Positions 15,991 through 24,992 of a DNA stretch of 32,672 nucleotides are shown here, one piece after another. The stretch is from an uncultured Bacteroides sp. GTDB lineage: Bacteria > Bacteroidota > Bacteroidia > Bacteroidales > Bacteroidaceae. The notes beneath the pieces were generated by a model, which did not search any database, was not told the origin of the DNA, and worked only from the letters and a program-made list of their open reading frames with translations. The position numbers and the translations under genes are program-made. The DNA lies in assembly GCA_949289265.1 (NCBI GenBank), contig CASENE010000055.1, positions 1 through 32,672 on the forward strand, given 5' to 3'. Numbering within the stretch: position 1 is the first letter of the stretch; each line of letters begins with the position of its first letter.

Positions 15991-16258
15991 TAATAAATGT
16001 CCGTACCCAGCCAGTAATACTTACTTTGCCCAGCAAGATATCTCCTTAGGCAAATGCAGTATATATTAAATGGGCAAGGCAGTATATATTACTTTCCGGA
16101 AGAGCATTCCTTTGCCCGCAACAGAGAACCTATTGGCAAAATACAGAATGAATATCCACAAAGTTCCAATAGTTAATCCGTACTGAAACAATGTTCCAAC
16201 CGCACTGAAACGTCGTTTCATCCGTATTGGCAGATTGCGTATATTCACAAATACAGAC
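15991..16258. repeat. about twelve degenerate tandem units with 22-24 bp period
   Basis: Units begin at 15991, 16015, 16038, 16060, 16083, 16105, 16127, 16149, 16171, 16193, 16215 and 16237, with steps of 24, 23, 22, 23, then 22 throughout. Adjacent units resemble each other most: GCAGTATATATTA recurs at 16056 and 16079, and CTGAAAC at 16182 and 16204. One unit holds a perfect TGAAAC-gtc-GTTTCA dyad (16205-16219). No spacers separate units. The array fills most of the 599-base gap between the 216-aa gene and the Oar-like receptor; nothing else gene-like is seen there. Confidence 0.7.
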
Positions 16259-16397
16259 TATATCTTCTCTTGCCTTTTCAGGTTATTTCCCCTTTAGAAA
16301 AATAACAATTCGTCCATTCCAGGCATCTTAATGGCGCTGTTACACGATTGTAAAGCCAATGTGACATGACAGAAACAAAAGCTTAACAAGGCTTTTC

Positions 16398-16405
16398 TAC
16401 TTTTG
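16398..16405 (+). promoter_or_regulatory. -7 box TACTTTTG of the Oar-like receptor gene
   Basis: TACTTTTG is a perfect TAnnTTTG match 42 bases upstream of the ATG. No TTTG is present at the -33 spacing, so an activator or alternative sigma factor may be needed. The 22-bp array ends about 140 bases upstream. Confidence 0.45.
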
Positions 16406-16446
16406 TACTCGAAAAAAATAACAAAGACTAACTAATATTTCTAAAC

Positions 16447-19400
16447 ATGATGAAAAGAATTTTGGGATCCATGCTCCTGCTATTTGCATGCTGTCTGCAG
16501 ATATGGAGCCAATCTAACACACTAGCCACCGTCACGGGGCGTGTAGCAGATGAAACAAATGAGCCTGTGCCTGGCGCAACAGTAGTCATCACAAATGAAT
16601 CGACCGGTTTTACCTCGGGTACGATCACTAATATCAACGGAGAATATACCATTAGACAAATACCGTTAGGCTCACCCTACACAATCCGTGTTTCTTTTGT
16701 GGGTTACGGAGATCAAACACGCTCAAATTACACGCTGAATCAGAACGACGTATTGCGCGTAGACTTTAAGCTCTCAGAAGAGGCCATTGAGATTCAAGAA
16801 GTGCAGGTATATGCCAATAGCATGAAAAAACAGGCGGCCAACATCGGATCGGCCACCTCAGTATCCGCCCGCGACCTGTTGACAATGCCTGTCAACGGAC
16901 GAAATTTCACCTCGCTTACCGACCTTTCACCGTTGAGCAGCGGCAGCAACATTGGTGGACAAATCCAAAGTTCAACTAATTATACCATTGACGGAATGAC
17001 TGCCAAGAGTGCCTATTCATCCGGCACAAGCAACCGTGGCCCGTATTCCATTTCGATGGAAGCCATACGCGAATTTGAAGTCGTCACCAACAACTACGAC
17101 GTAACCCTGGGACGTGCAGGCGGAGGTACCATCAGCGCCGTAACCAAGAGCGGTACCAATGATTTTCATGGCTCGGCATTCGTATACCAACGTGGCGACT
17201 ATCTGTCCAGCCCGTTCAATACCCGTGGCCAACGCGCCGAAGACCAATTCTCTGTATCACAGTTTGGTGTTACCTTAAGCGGCCCGATCATCAAAGACCG
17301 TCTGCATTACTTCATTGCCTGGGACCAGCAATATGACTCCCGCCCATTAGAAATTGCAGATATCCGCAGTGAAGCCGACGAACAACGCCTCGGCATCAAA
17401 AAAGAAACGCTGGACGAATTCATACAAATAGCCCGCGATCAATATGGCGTATCCGATGCCCAACAAGTAGGCTCTTTCGATAAAAAGCGGAACTCGACCT
17501 CATTAATGGCCCGTTTCGACTGGCAACTTAATCCTACAAACCTGTTGACCGTACGTGAAATCTTCAACCGCGATATGGACAACCATGGCACAGGAGACAA
17601 CAGCAACATCAACCTCTATGAAGTATATGGCAGCAACTTGTCAACCGACAACAGCTTGCTGGCCACCTTGCGTACCATCGTCAATCCTTATGCCACGAAC
17701 GAGCTGAAGGTGCAATACCTGTTTCAGAAAGACCATGGCTTCCCGAACGAGCTGTTACCTTCTGCCAACATTCCGCGTGCCATCGTAGAAAACGTGGAGA
17801 GTGCAGGATCCTTGCAGTTGGGTGGCCAGCGTTACCTGCCCGAACAATTCAAGAACCACACCTTGCAAGCTGTAAACAACTTCTATTGGGATACCGACAA
17901 AGTGGACTATACATTCGGTGCCGACGTGCAAGTGCAATACTTGAACTCATTAGCCACCAGCGAGATGAACGGCGCTTTCTATTACAACGGAATGGAAGAG
18001 TTCCGCAACAACACCCCCTACCGCTACCGTCGCGAAGTTCCGGTAGGCGATCCGACAGTAAAACAAACCGTGCTGAACACCGCACTCTATGCGCAAGGCA
18101 AAGTAAGCCTCTTCAAAGGAGCTGACCTGACCGTAGGTCTGCGTGGAGAATACACTTATTACTTCAGCAACCCTGAAGAGAATCCGACCTTGAAAAAACT
18201 TATGGGCCTCAGCACCGCCAACAAAGTGAAAGGATTCCAAATCCAGCCTCGCGTGCAATTCTCTTGGGACATCAACGACCAGCACACCGACATTCTCCGC
18301 ATAGGAGGCGGCATCATGGGTTCGTCGCTGAACAACTACTCCATGATTAACAACCTTGAGTTCAATGGCATGAACGTCTACTCCATCGACATCCGTTCCG
18401 ACCAATATGAGCTGCCCAAAGCCGACTTCGTATCCTATCGTAAAAACCCTTCCACGGCCCCGGGCATGGAACTGTTCGACCAATTGGGTCTGGAAAGGTT
18501 AGGAACCATCAATTTGAACTCAGACAATGTGAAAGTGCCTGTAGCCTATAAATACAACCTCTCCTACACGCACTTCTTCACAGACAACCTTCGCCTGGGC
18601 ATCTCGTTCTATGGTACCAATACCCGCAACAACTACATGTATGTAGACCGCAATATGGTCGACCAACCTTACTTCCGTCTTGCCAACGAAGCCAACCGCG
18701 GCGTGTTTGTTCCAGCCGAAAGCATCAACGCCAAAGGAGAGACCAACTGGATGATGGGACGCAAATACACGGAATTAGGCCGCGTGCTCGAACTGATCAG
18801 CGAAGGCAAAGTAAATACCTATACCTTCGTCATCGACGGTTCATGGAAATATTATAAGGACGGACAATTCACCTTCAGTTATAGCTGGAACGATTCACGC
18901 GACAACACTTCCTATAACGGAAACGTGGCCAACTCTGCCACGCTCTATCAAATGGTAGTGGACGACCCCCGCGACTTAAGCAAGATGTCTTATTCGGACA
19001 ACCAATGGCGCCACAAGGTGGTTTTCTATGGGACAACGCCTTCTTTCTGGGGAATGAATATCGGCATACGCTTCTCCGGCATCGGCGGTACGCGCTTCTC
19101 TGCCATCACGGGTAACATCAACGGTGACTTCGTATCAACAAACGACCTTGCCTATATCTTCGACTGGGAAGATCCTTCTGTCCCTCAAAACATTCGCGAA
19201 GGCCTCGTCTCCCTGTTAGAAAATCCCGAGGTAGAAGGAGCCTTTAAAGATTACCTGCGAAGAAACAGAGGCAAAGTGGCCGAACGCAATGGCGGTATAA
19301 ACAAATTCTACGGTACGTTGGATTTACGCATCACCAAAGACATCGCCTTTCGCAACAAGAGCGCATTACAGGTATCCGTTGATATGTTCAATGTAGCCAA

Positions 19401-19578
19401 CATGTTGAACAAAGACTGGGGCCTCTCCCATGCTTTAGGGAAACAGACCCTGTACACAATTACGGGTTTCGACCAACAGAAGAAGGAGTACATTTACAAT
19501 GTACGCAGCAACGCCGGTATTGTCACTCCTTCGGGCACGCCCTGGCAAATACAAATTGGATTGAAATATACGTTCTAA
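16447..19578 (+). CDS. Oar-like TonB-dependent outer-membrane receptor with carboxypeptidase-regulatory-like domain
   Basis: This is a 1043-residue protein. A signal peptide (MMKRILGSMLLLFACCLQIW, cleavage near WSQ-SN) is followed by a carboxypeptidase-regulatory-like domain (ATVTGRVADETNEPVPGATV, INGEYTIRQIPLG, VSFVGYGDQT; residues about 25-115). A plug domain comes next (VNGRNFTSLTDLSPLSSGSN, YTIDGMTAKSAYSSG, EFEVVTNNYDVTLGRAGGGT, ISAVTKSGTNDFHGSAFVYQ). A large barrel follows, ending IQIGLKYTF. The order and the FTSLTDL/GRAGGG wording are those of Oar-type receptors, not glycan-type SusC. No SusD gene is adjacent. Either of two adjacent ATGs (16447, 16450) could start it. It is followed by an exported phosphoesterase, suggesting uptake of phosphorylated or phosphate-containing ligands (inference). 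Confidence 0.93.
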   Translation: MMKRILGSMLLLFACCLQIWSQSNTLATVTGRVADETNEPVPGATVVITNESTGFTSGTITNINGEYTIRQIPLGSPYTIRVSFVGYGDQTRSNYTLNQNDVLRVDFKLSEEAIEIQEVQVYANSMKKQAANIGSATSVSARDLLTMPVNGRNFTSLTDLSPLSSGSNIGGQIQSSTNYTIDGMTAKSAYSSGTSNRGPYSISMEAIREFEVVTNNYDVTLGRAGGGTISAVTKSGTNDFHGSAFVYQRGDYLSSPFNTRGQRAEDQFSVSQFGVTLSGPIIKDRLHYFIAWDQQYDSRPLEIADIRSEADEQRLGIKKETLDEFIQIARDQYGVSDAQQVGSFDKKRNSTSLMARFDWQLNPTNLLTVREIFNRDMDNHGTGDNSNINLYEVYGSNLSTDNSLLATLRTIVNPYATNELKVQYLFQKDHGFPNELLPSANIPRAIVENVESAGSLQLGGQRYLPEQFKNHTLQAVNNFYWDTDKVDYTFGADVQVQYLNSLATSEMNGAFYYNGMEEFRNNTPYRYRREVPVGDPTVKQTVLNTALYAQGKVSLFKGADLTVGLRGEYTYYFSNPEENPTLKKLMGLSTANKVKGFQIQPRVQFSWDINDQHTDILRIGGGIMGSSLNNYSMINNLEFNGMNVYSIDIRSDQYELPKADFVSYRKNPSTAPGMELFDQLGLERLGTINLNSDNVKVPVAYKYNLSYTHFFTDNLRLGISFYGTNTRNNYMYVDRNMVDQPYFRLANEANRGVFVPAESINAKGETNWMMGRKYTELGRVLELISEGKVNTYTFVIDGSWKYYKDGQFTFSYSWNDSRDNTSYNGNVANSATLYQMVVDDPRDLSKMSYSDNQWRHKVVFYGTTPSFWGMNIGIRFSGIGGTRFSAITGNINGDFVSTNDLAYIFDWEDPSVPQNIREGLVSLLENPEVEGAFKDYLRRNRGKVAERNGGINKFYGTLDLRITKDIAFRNKSALQVSVDMFNVANMLNKDWGLSHALGKQTLYTITGFDQQKKEYIYNVRSNAGIVTPSGTPWQIQIGLKYTF

Positions 19579-19613
19579 GTAATCAATCCTATTTAGTTTA
19601 TACTATATCGGAA

Positions 19614-19742
19614 GTTAGATGGAGTTATAGGGAGTTATCGCTCCGCTCAGGGAGTAAAAGGCCAATACCTTTATGTATATCATCGGAGAGACTATTGGCT
19701 TCTAACTCCTTCTAACTACCTATAACTCCTTCTAACTACCTC
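19614..19742. repeat. 20-bp tandem duplicate and long imperfect palindrome after the Oar-like receptor
   Basis: TAACTCCTTCTAACTACCT occurs twice in direct order (19703-19722 and 19723-19742). Its reverse complement appears upstream: 19614-19637 pairs with 19713-19736 at 22 of 24 positions. A nested GGCCAATA/TATTGGC stem lies inside (about 19660-19699). The whole can fold into one long hairpin 36 bases past the receptor stop. A terminator or 3' stabiliser role is likely. The wording resembles repeats I associate with Bacteroides intergenic DNA. Confidence 0.7.
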
Positions 19743-19755
19743 CAATAATATCAGT

Positions 19756-19763
19756 TAATTTTG
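19756..19763 (+). promoter_or_regulatory. possible -7 box TAATTTTG before the phosphoesterase gene
   Basis: TAATTTTG matches TAnnTTTG 137 bases before the ATG at 19900. There is no -33 match. If used, the hairpin at 19804-19852 would lie in the mRNA leader. Confidence 0.3.
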
Positions 19764-19803
19764 AACACTTACTTAAGTAGCTCATATCCATATCAAGATT
19801 AAA

Positions 19804-19852
19804 AGTAACTGAATCCTATCTCACTGTTTGAGAGAAAAAGGATTCAGTTACT
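19804..19852 (+). terminator. perfect 13-bp stem-loop in the presumed leader of the phosphoesterase gene
   Basis: AGTAACTGAATCC (19804-19816) is the exact complement of GGATTCAGTTACT (19840-19852), with a 23-base loop. TTACTTAT follows, T-rich but not a run. The stem begins 226 bases past the receptor stop and ends 47 bases before the phosphoesterase ATG. It may be a second terminator of the receptor transcript or an attenuator. Confidence 0.55.
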
Positions 19853-19899
19853 TTACTTATATAAAAGAAACTACTACCGATTATAATTATTTAGTCAAA

Positions 19900-22374
19900 A
19901 TGAAGCAACTACACTTATTCAAACAAATCTTGCTAAGCAGTGCCCTCGGCACTCTGCTTATGCTTGTGGATACGCCCCTGCAGGCACAACAGACACAAGA
20001 AGCAGCAGTAACATTGCCCAACGGCTGGCGTCTTACCCCGGCCGGCAAACACTTGCCGCTCGGAGACTTGCCTCTTAACATGGCTGTATCTCCCAACCGA
20101 CGCTGGTTAGCCGTTACCAACAATGGCTATGGCCGTCAGTCCATCCAACTGATAGACACGGAAACCGAACAAAGTTGTGCCGACGAGACCATTTCCAGCA
20201 GTTGGTATGGCCTATGCTTCTCGGACGACAATAAAAAACTTTATGCTTCGGCCGGCAACGAAAACCAAATCAAGATCTACCGGATCTCAAAGAACGGCTC
20301 GCTGGCATTGTCGGACAGCATTGTCATGGGCAAAAGATGGCCCACACGCATCTCCCCCTCAGGCATAGCCGTAAGGCCGCACAGCAACGAACTCTATGTC
20401 GTAACACGTTGGGACAACATCCTTTACATTTATGATACACAAACCAAGGCATTGCTCCATAAAACAGCCTTAGGCAGCGAAAATTACCAAGTGCTTTTCG
20501 CCCCCGACGGCAACGAGGCCTACATCTCCTGCTGGGGAAGCGACGAACTGATCATATGGGATGCCTCAAACCGACGCATCAAGCAACGCATTGCCGTAGG
20601 CAGCCATCCCAACGAAATCTGCCTGGATGCATCCGGACATCGCCTCTTCGTAGCCAATGCAAACGATAATACCGTTTCCGTAGTCAACCTCTCCAACAAG
20701 ACTGTTGAAGAGACACTTGACGCGGCTATCTATCACAACTCTTTGTCCGGAAGCACCACCAACGGACTATGCCTGTCCGATGACGGGAAAACGCTTGCCG
20801 TGGCCAACGCCGACAACAACTGTCTGACCCTGTTCGATGTCAGTCGCCCCATGCAAAGCCGGGCCAAAGGATTCATCCCCGTAGGCTGGTATCCCACCAA
20901 TGTCAAATACATACATGACAAATGGTGGGTGACCAATGGCAAGGGCCTTTACTCAAAAGCCAACCCCAACGGTCCCAAACCCATCTCCCGACAAGAACAC
21001 TACGAGCATCACAAAGGCGACCTCAACCGCACGGAAGGCGTACAATACATTGCCGGCTTATTCTTAGGCGCCCTGTCTATCATAGACACGCCCGACGAAG
21101 AACAACTGGAACGCTATACGGCACAAGTGTATGACAATACACCTTTTGAAGACAACCGCGCCTATCGTGACAAGGTGGAACCCGGAAATCCGATTCCGGC
21201 AGGTACGACCCAAACAAGCCCCATCAAATACATTTTCTATGTGATCAAGGAAAATCGCACTTATGACCAAGTACTGGGAGACCTGCCCAAGGGAAATGGA
21301 GATTCGACCTTGACGCTCTTCGGCCGCCGTATTACCCCCAACCAACACAAACTGGCCGAAACCTTCGTCCTGCTCGACAACTTCTATGTCAATGCCGAAG
21401 TAAGTTGCGACGGTCACAACTGGACCATGGGTGGATATGCCAATGACTACCTGGAAAAAACATGGCCCAGCAATTACAGCGGACGCGGAGACGTTTATGC
21501 CGGTGAAGGCGGCCATCACATGGGCAACAACAAGACAGGCTTCTTTTGGGACTTGTGCCGCAAGCATGGAGTAACCTACCGTTCCTACGGAGAATTTGTC
21601 AGCAGCAACAAAGACGGAATCCTGACGGCCAACATTCCTGCACTGGAAGGACATTTCTGTCCCACATTCGCCCCCTTCGACATGAGTGTGACAGACACGG
21701 CTCGCATCAGTGAATGGAAAGCCGATTTCGATTCTTTGCTGGCCATCGGTCAGGTGCCGCAATTCAACACCATCCGCATCGGCAACGACCACACGGAAGG
21801 CATGAAGCTCAACCGGCCGACACCTTATGCCCACGTGGCCGACAACGACCTTGCCGTAGGCCTGCTAATAGAACACCTCAGCCACTCGCCCATCTGGAAA
21901 GAAACAGCCGTATTCATCATTGAAGATGACGCACAAAATGGTTCAGACCATATCGACGCCCACCGCAGCACCGCCTATCTGGCCGGAGGTTTCGTCAAAC
22001 GCGGATTCGTAGACCACACGCCCTATACCACGACTTCCATGCTCCTTACGATGGAACAGATTTTGGGACTTCCGCCCATGACTCAACACGATGCGAACGC
22101 ACGCTCCATGTGGCGTTGCTTTACATCGCAGCCAGACACTACCCCTTTCGATTGCCTGCCTGCCCAGGTCGACCTCAATGAGCTCAACCAGGAAAAGAGC
22201 AAATGGCAGGCCATGTGCGAAAAATACGACTTCAGCATTGAGGACAACGTCCCCGACGTCGAGTTTAACCAAGTATTGTGGCATGGCCTTAAAGGCGACC
22301 AAGTGGCCTATCCTCCCCTGCGTCGTTCGGCCTTCCTTACTTACTCCCAAGGGGACGATGATGACGACGATTAA
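19900..22374 (+). CDS. exported YncE-like beta-propeller fused to a phosphoesterase (PF04185-like / alkaline-phosphatase superfamily)
   Basis: This is an 824-residue protein. The start at 19900 gives a signal peptide (MKQLHLFKQILLSSALGTLL, cleavage near LQA-QQ), whereas an upstream in-frame ATG lies inside a hairpin. Residues of about 45-370 are a YncE/lactonase-type beta-propeller, with repeated blades such as PNEICLDASGHRLFVANAND and TNGLCLSDDGKTLAVANADN. Residues of about 440-740 form a phosphoesterase domain: VIKENRTYDQVLGDLPKGNG (N452 region), FYVNAEVSCDGHNWTMGGYA and FIIEDDAQNGSDHIDAHRS (D676/D677, H near 683). These are the metal-binding landmarks of the PF04185 phosphatase/phospholipase-C family. 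The tail is acidic (GDDDDDD). The protein probably acts in the periplasm or at the cell surface on phosphate esters; the substrate is unknown. Confidence 0.9.
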   Translation: MKQLHLFKQILLSSALGTLLMLVDTPLQAQQTQEAAVTLPNGWRLTPAGKHLPLGDLPLNMAVSPNRRWLAVTNNGYGRQSIQLIDTETEQSCADETISSSWYGLCFSDDNKKLYASAGNENQIKIYRISKNGSLALSDSIVMGKRWPTRISPSGIAVRPHSNELYVVTRWDNILYIYDTQTKALLHKTALGSENYQVLFAPDGNEAYISCWGSDELIIWDASNRRIKQRIAVGSHPNEICLDASGHRLFVANANDNTVSVVNLSNKTVEETLDAAIYHNSLSGSTTNGLCLSDDGKTLAVANADNNCLTLFDVSRPMQSRAKGFIPVGWYPTNVKYIHDKWWVTNGKGLYSKANPNGPKPISRQEHYEHHKGDLNRTEGVQYIAGLFLGALSIIDTPDEEQLERYTAQVYDNTPFEDNRAYRDKVEPGNPIPAGTTQTSPIKYIFYVIKENRTYDQVLGDLPKGNGDSTLTLFGRRITPNQHKLAETFVLLDNFYVNAEVSCDGHNWTMGGYANDYLEKTWPSNYSGRGDVYAGEGGHHMGNNKTGFFWDLCRKHGVTYRSYGEFVSSNKDGILTANIPALEGHFCPTFAPFDMSVTDTARISEWKADFDSLLAIGQVPQFNTIRIGNDHTEGMKLNRPTPYAHVADNDLAVGLLIEHLSHSPIWKETAVFIIEDDAQNGSDHIDAHRSTAYLAGGFVKRGFVDHTPYTTTSMLLTMEQILGLPPMTQHDANARSMWRCFTSQPDTTPFDCLPAQVDLNELNQEKSKWQAMCEKYDFSIEDNVPDVEFNQVLWHGLKGDQVAYPPLRRSAFLTYSQGDDDDDD

Positions 22375-22426
22375 TCCCCGGGCAACCGCCACATGAGCCT
22401 TCCGGCTTTAAAACAGGGAAAAGAAG

Positions 22427-22477
22427 AAGAGGGTAAATCGGAATGAAATATTGCCATACATTTCGATTTACCCTCTT
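22427..22477. terminator. bidirectional terminator hairpin between phosphoesterase and Kef-type antiporter
   Basis: AAGAGGGTAAATCGGAATG (22427-22445) pairs with 22459-22477 at 18 of 19 positions, enclosing 13 bases. A-rich sequence precedes it and TTTATTA follows. It lies between convergent genes and can stop both transcripts. Confidence 0.85.
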
Positions 22478-22505
22478 TTATTACCCCATTGGAACACAAC
22501 ACCGA

Positions 22506-24764
22506 TTATTCTTCTCTGTCATTCCCGGCCAGGCGATAGACATCCGTACTCTCGCCCACAATCCACACCACATCGCCCTCCAGGAAAGGCTCGTTGGGAT
22601 CCGGGGCCCGCAGCACATTCTCCTCACGCTCCACGCCCACCACCAGACAATGATACTTCTCGCGAATGCCCGACTCACGGATAGAGCGGTTCAGGAAAGG
22701 TGAATCGCCGTCGATGCGGAACTGGCGCAAAATCATCTCGCTCTTCTCCACCACATCCTCATCCAACGCGCAAGCCTTTGCCATTTCCTCGCCGAACACA
22801 TTCAGCTCGGCATCGGTGCCAATAACCTGTATTTTGTCGCCGGGAAACAAACGGATGGAAGCCCCGGGGATATTGATGCGTTTCTTACCCCGCAGGATAG
22901 AAACGACATGCACCCCAAACCGTTTGCCGAAGTTCAACTCCGCCAAAGTCCGGCCCGCCCACGATGCCTCGCCGGGCAAATCATAGTCGGCCAAATGGAG
23001 GTCTTTAGACAACAAGCGTCCGGCATACTGCGGCTTCTTCTCCCCCAAATACTCCGCCTGCATGTCTCTGGAACGCAGGTTCTGGAAGAAACGCCTTTCT
23101 ATCAGGATGGACTGCTTCTTGAGCTGGCGCGACACGACCATCAGCACCACCAGCAGGAAAGCGATGCCCAACACCAAACCCACCGAAACCTCGAACAGCC
23201 CTGATATGACAAACATCAGGAAACCCACTGCCAGCAAAACGCGCAACACGATGGTGGCCACCAGCGGCGCCCGGTTACTGCGGTCTTCCTTCCACAGCGT
23301 TACGAACTCCACCGAATGATTCTTCTTAATCATGATGGCACGCAAAAAGGGCGACAGGCACAGGATGGTGACCACCGCTGCCACCAACGAGCCCCAGACG
23401 CCCGGCAGACTCTCACGGCACAACGGCACCAGGAAACGGAAAGCCAACGCCACAATGGCCACACAGACAATAGAATAAACCACTGTGATACGCAACAGAG
23501 CCACGATGAGTTTCTTCCACACACTTTCATGATTCATCGTGCGAGCCCCCGACGCATAGCGGGCCAGGAAATTTTTCCATTTCTCCGGCATACGGGCATC
23601 CACATAATTAGAGGCTGGCTCGGCCAGGCGTATCATATAGGGTGTAAGGAACGTGGTGATGACCGACACGGCCACCACGATGGGATAAAGGAAGTGCCCC
23701 GTGACGTGCAACGATACGCCCAGCGAAGCAATGATAAAAGCGAACTCGCCTATCTGCGTCAGGCTGAAGCCACACTGCATGGCCGTCTTCAGCGGCTGGC
23801 CTGCCAGCAACACGCCCAACGTCCCGAACAACGCCTGCCCCACGATGACCGCCAACGTGATGGCCACGATGGGCCAGGCATATTCCACAATCATCGCCGG
23901 GTCTACCATCATGCCCACCGACACGAAAAAGATGGCGCCAAACAAATCCTTCACCGGCGTCACCAGCCGTTCGATGTGTTCCGCCTCTACTGTCTCGGCC
24001 AGGATAGAACCCATGATGAAAGCGCCGAACGCCGCCGAGAAGCCCGTGCGCGCCGCCAGCACCACCATGCCGAAACACATGGCCAACGCCACGATGAGCA
24101 ACGTCTCTTCGCTCATCAGCTTGCGGCATTTCTTCAGCAGGAGGGGAACGATGTAGATGCCTACCACGAACCACAGGATGAGGAAGAACAACAGCTTGGC
24201 CACGCTCTCCAGCATCTGCGTCCCCTCGAAGTTATGGCGCACCGCCATCGTGCTCAGCATCACCATCAACACGATGGCCAGGATGTCTTCCAGAATCAGG
24301 ATGCTGAGCACCAGCCCTGTGAACTGCTTCTTGCGCAGCCCCAAGTCGTCGAACGCCTTGTATATAATCGTGGTGGACGACATGGCAATCATGCCTCCCA
24401 GAAACAGGCTGTCCATCCGGCTCCACCCGAAGGCCGAACCCACGGCCACGCCCAGCAGTATCATGCAGAAGATGATGGTGCATGCCGCAATCACCGCCGG
24501 CCCTCCCACCTTGACAATCTTCTTGAAGCTGAACTCCAGTCCCAAGGCAAAGAGCAGGAAAATGACGCCGATATCCGCCCACACCTTCACACTGGCCTGC
24601 TCCATCACCGAAGGCGTGAAAGGCATGTGAGGACTGGCCAAGAAGCCCGCCACCACATAGCCCAACACCAAGGGCTGCTTCAGTTTCTTGAATACCAAGG
24701 TCATGATGCCCGCGCAAACCAGGATGAGGGCAAGATCGGAGATGAGAGGAGCCAGTTCTGACAT
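22506..24764 (-). CDS. Kef-type cation:proton antiporter with two C-terminal RCK_C (TrkA-C) domains
   Basis: This is a 752-residue inner-membrane protein. I start it at ATG 24762-24764 (MSELAPLISDLALILVCAGI) because a promoter lies just upstream and this removes a non-membrane leader of 31 residues. Residues of about 1-390 are a CPA2 sodium/potassium:proton exchanger domain, with about twelve helices and landmarks GYVVAGFLASPHM, FLLFALGLEFSFKKI, SSTTIIYKAFDDLGL and FFVSVGMMVDPAMI. Four or more further helices lie at about residues 425-560. Two RCK_C ligand-binding domains then follow (about 595-665 and 670-750; PGDKIQVIGTDAELNVF and EGDVVWIVGESTDVYRLAG). There is no full RCK_N Rossmann domain. 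It probably exports K+ or Na+ in exchange for protons under cytoplasmic ligand control. Confidence 0.93.
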   Translation of the reverse strand: MSELAPLISDLALILVCAGIMTLVFKKLKQPLVLGYVVAGFLASPHMPFTPSVMEQASVKVWADIGVIFLLFALGLEFSFKKIVKVGGPAVIAACTIIFCMILLGVAVGSAFGWSRMDSLFLGGMIAMSSTTIIYKAFDDLGLRKKQFTGLVLSILILEDILAIVLMVMLSTMAVRHNFEGTQMLESVAKLLFFLILWFVVGIYIVPLLLKKCRKLMSEETLLIVALAMCFGMVVLAARTGFSAAFGAFIMGSILAETVEAEHIERLVTPVKDLFGAIFFVSVGMMVDPAMIVEYAWPIVAITLAVIVGQALFGTLGVLLAGQPLKTAMQCGFSLTQIGEFAFIIASLGVSLHVTGHFLYPIVVAVSVITTFLTPYMIRLAEPASNYVDARMPEKWKNFLARYASGARTMNHESVWKKLIVALLRITVVYSIVCVAIVALAFRFLVPLCRESLPGVWGSLVAAVVTILCLSPFLRAIMIKKNHSVEFVTLWKEDRSNRAPLVATIVLRVLLAVGFLMFVISGLFEVSVGLVLGIAFLLVVLMVVSRQLKKQSILIERRFFQNLRSRDMQAEYLGEKKPQYAGRLLSKDLHLADYDLPGEASWAGRTLAELNFGKRFGVHVVSILRGKKRINIPGASIRLFPGDKIQVIGTDAELNVFGEEMAKACALDEDVVEKSEMILRQFRIDGDSPFLNRSIRESGIREKYHCLVVGVEREENVLRAPDPNEPFLEGDVVWIVGESTDVYRLAGNDREE

Positions 24765-24792
24765 AATGCTTACAGTTGCTTGATTCTGCTGA

Positions 24793-24824
24793 CAAAGGTA
24801 CGTAAAAATCAGCAGTTGCAGCAA
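24793..24824 (-). promoter_or_regulatory. Bacteroides-type promoter of the antiporter gene
   Basis: Reading the minus strand, TTG (complement of 22-24 within 24822-24824) is followed after 21 bases by TACCTTTG (complement of 24793-24800). The predicted start site is about 20 bases upstream of the ATG at 24764, which supports that start over the longer frame. Confidence 0.6.
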
Positions 24825-24937
24825 TCCATCGTCGAAAATATCGCCTCGTTTCCTCACAACCCTTTCCTGCGGGCCGCCTCAGTAATTCGGGTAGCATCAT
24901 CCGTAAGATATCTACAGCAAATCTGGCAGAAAAACCG

Positions 24938-24945
24938 TACCTTTG
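24938..24945 (+). promoter_or_regulatory. -7 box TACCTTTG of the DUF3737-DUF418 unit
   Basis: TACCTTTG matches the -7 consensus perfectly, 48 bases before the DUF3737 ATG. The -33 position has no TTTG. The gap 24801-24937 between the two divergent promoters shows nothing else. Confidence 0.5.
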
Positions 24946-24992
24946 CCCTCGGAATAACAAATACACATCACCCTTATACACTCAGATAGAAT

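Noticed and set aside
16447-22374. Polysaccharide utilization locus (SusC/SusD type)
   Set aside because: The receptor is Oar-like, no SusD-type lipoprotein follows, and no glycoside hydrolase, sulfatase or hybrid two-component gene is in the window.
23316-24761. 481-codon plus-strand frame within the antiporter gene
   Set aside because: Its product is almost all His, Gln, Arg and Asp, the mirror image of membrane-helix codons. The antiporter on the other strand is clear.
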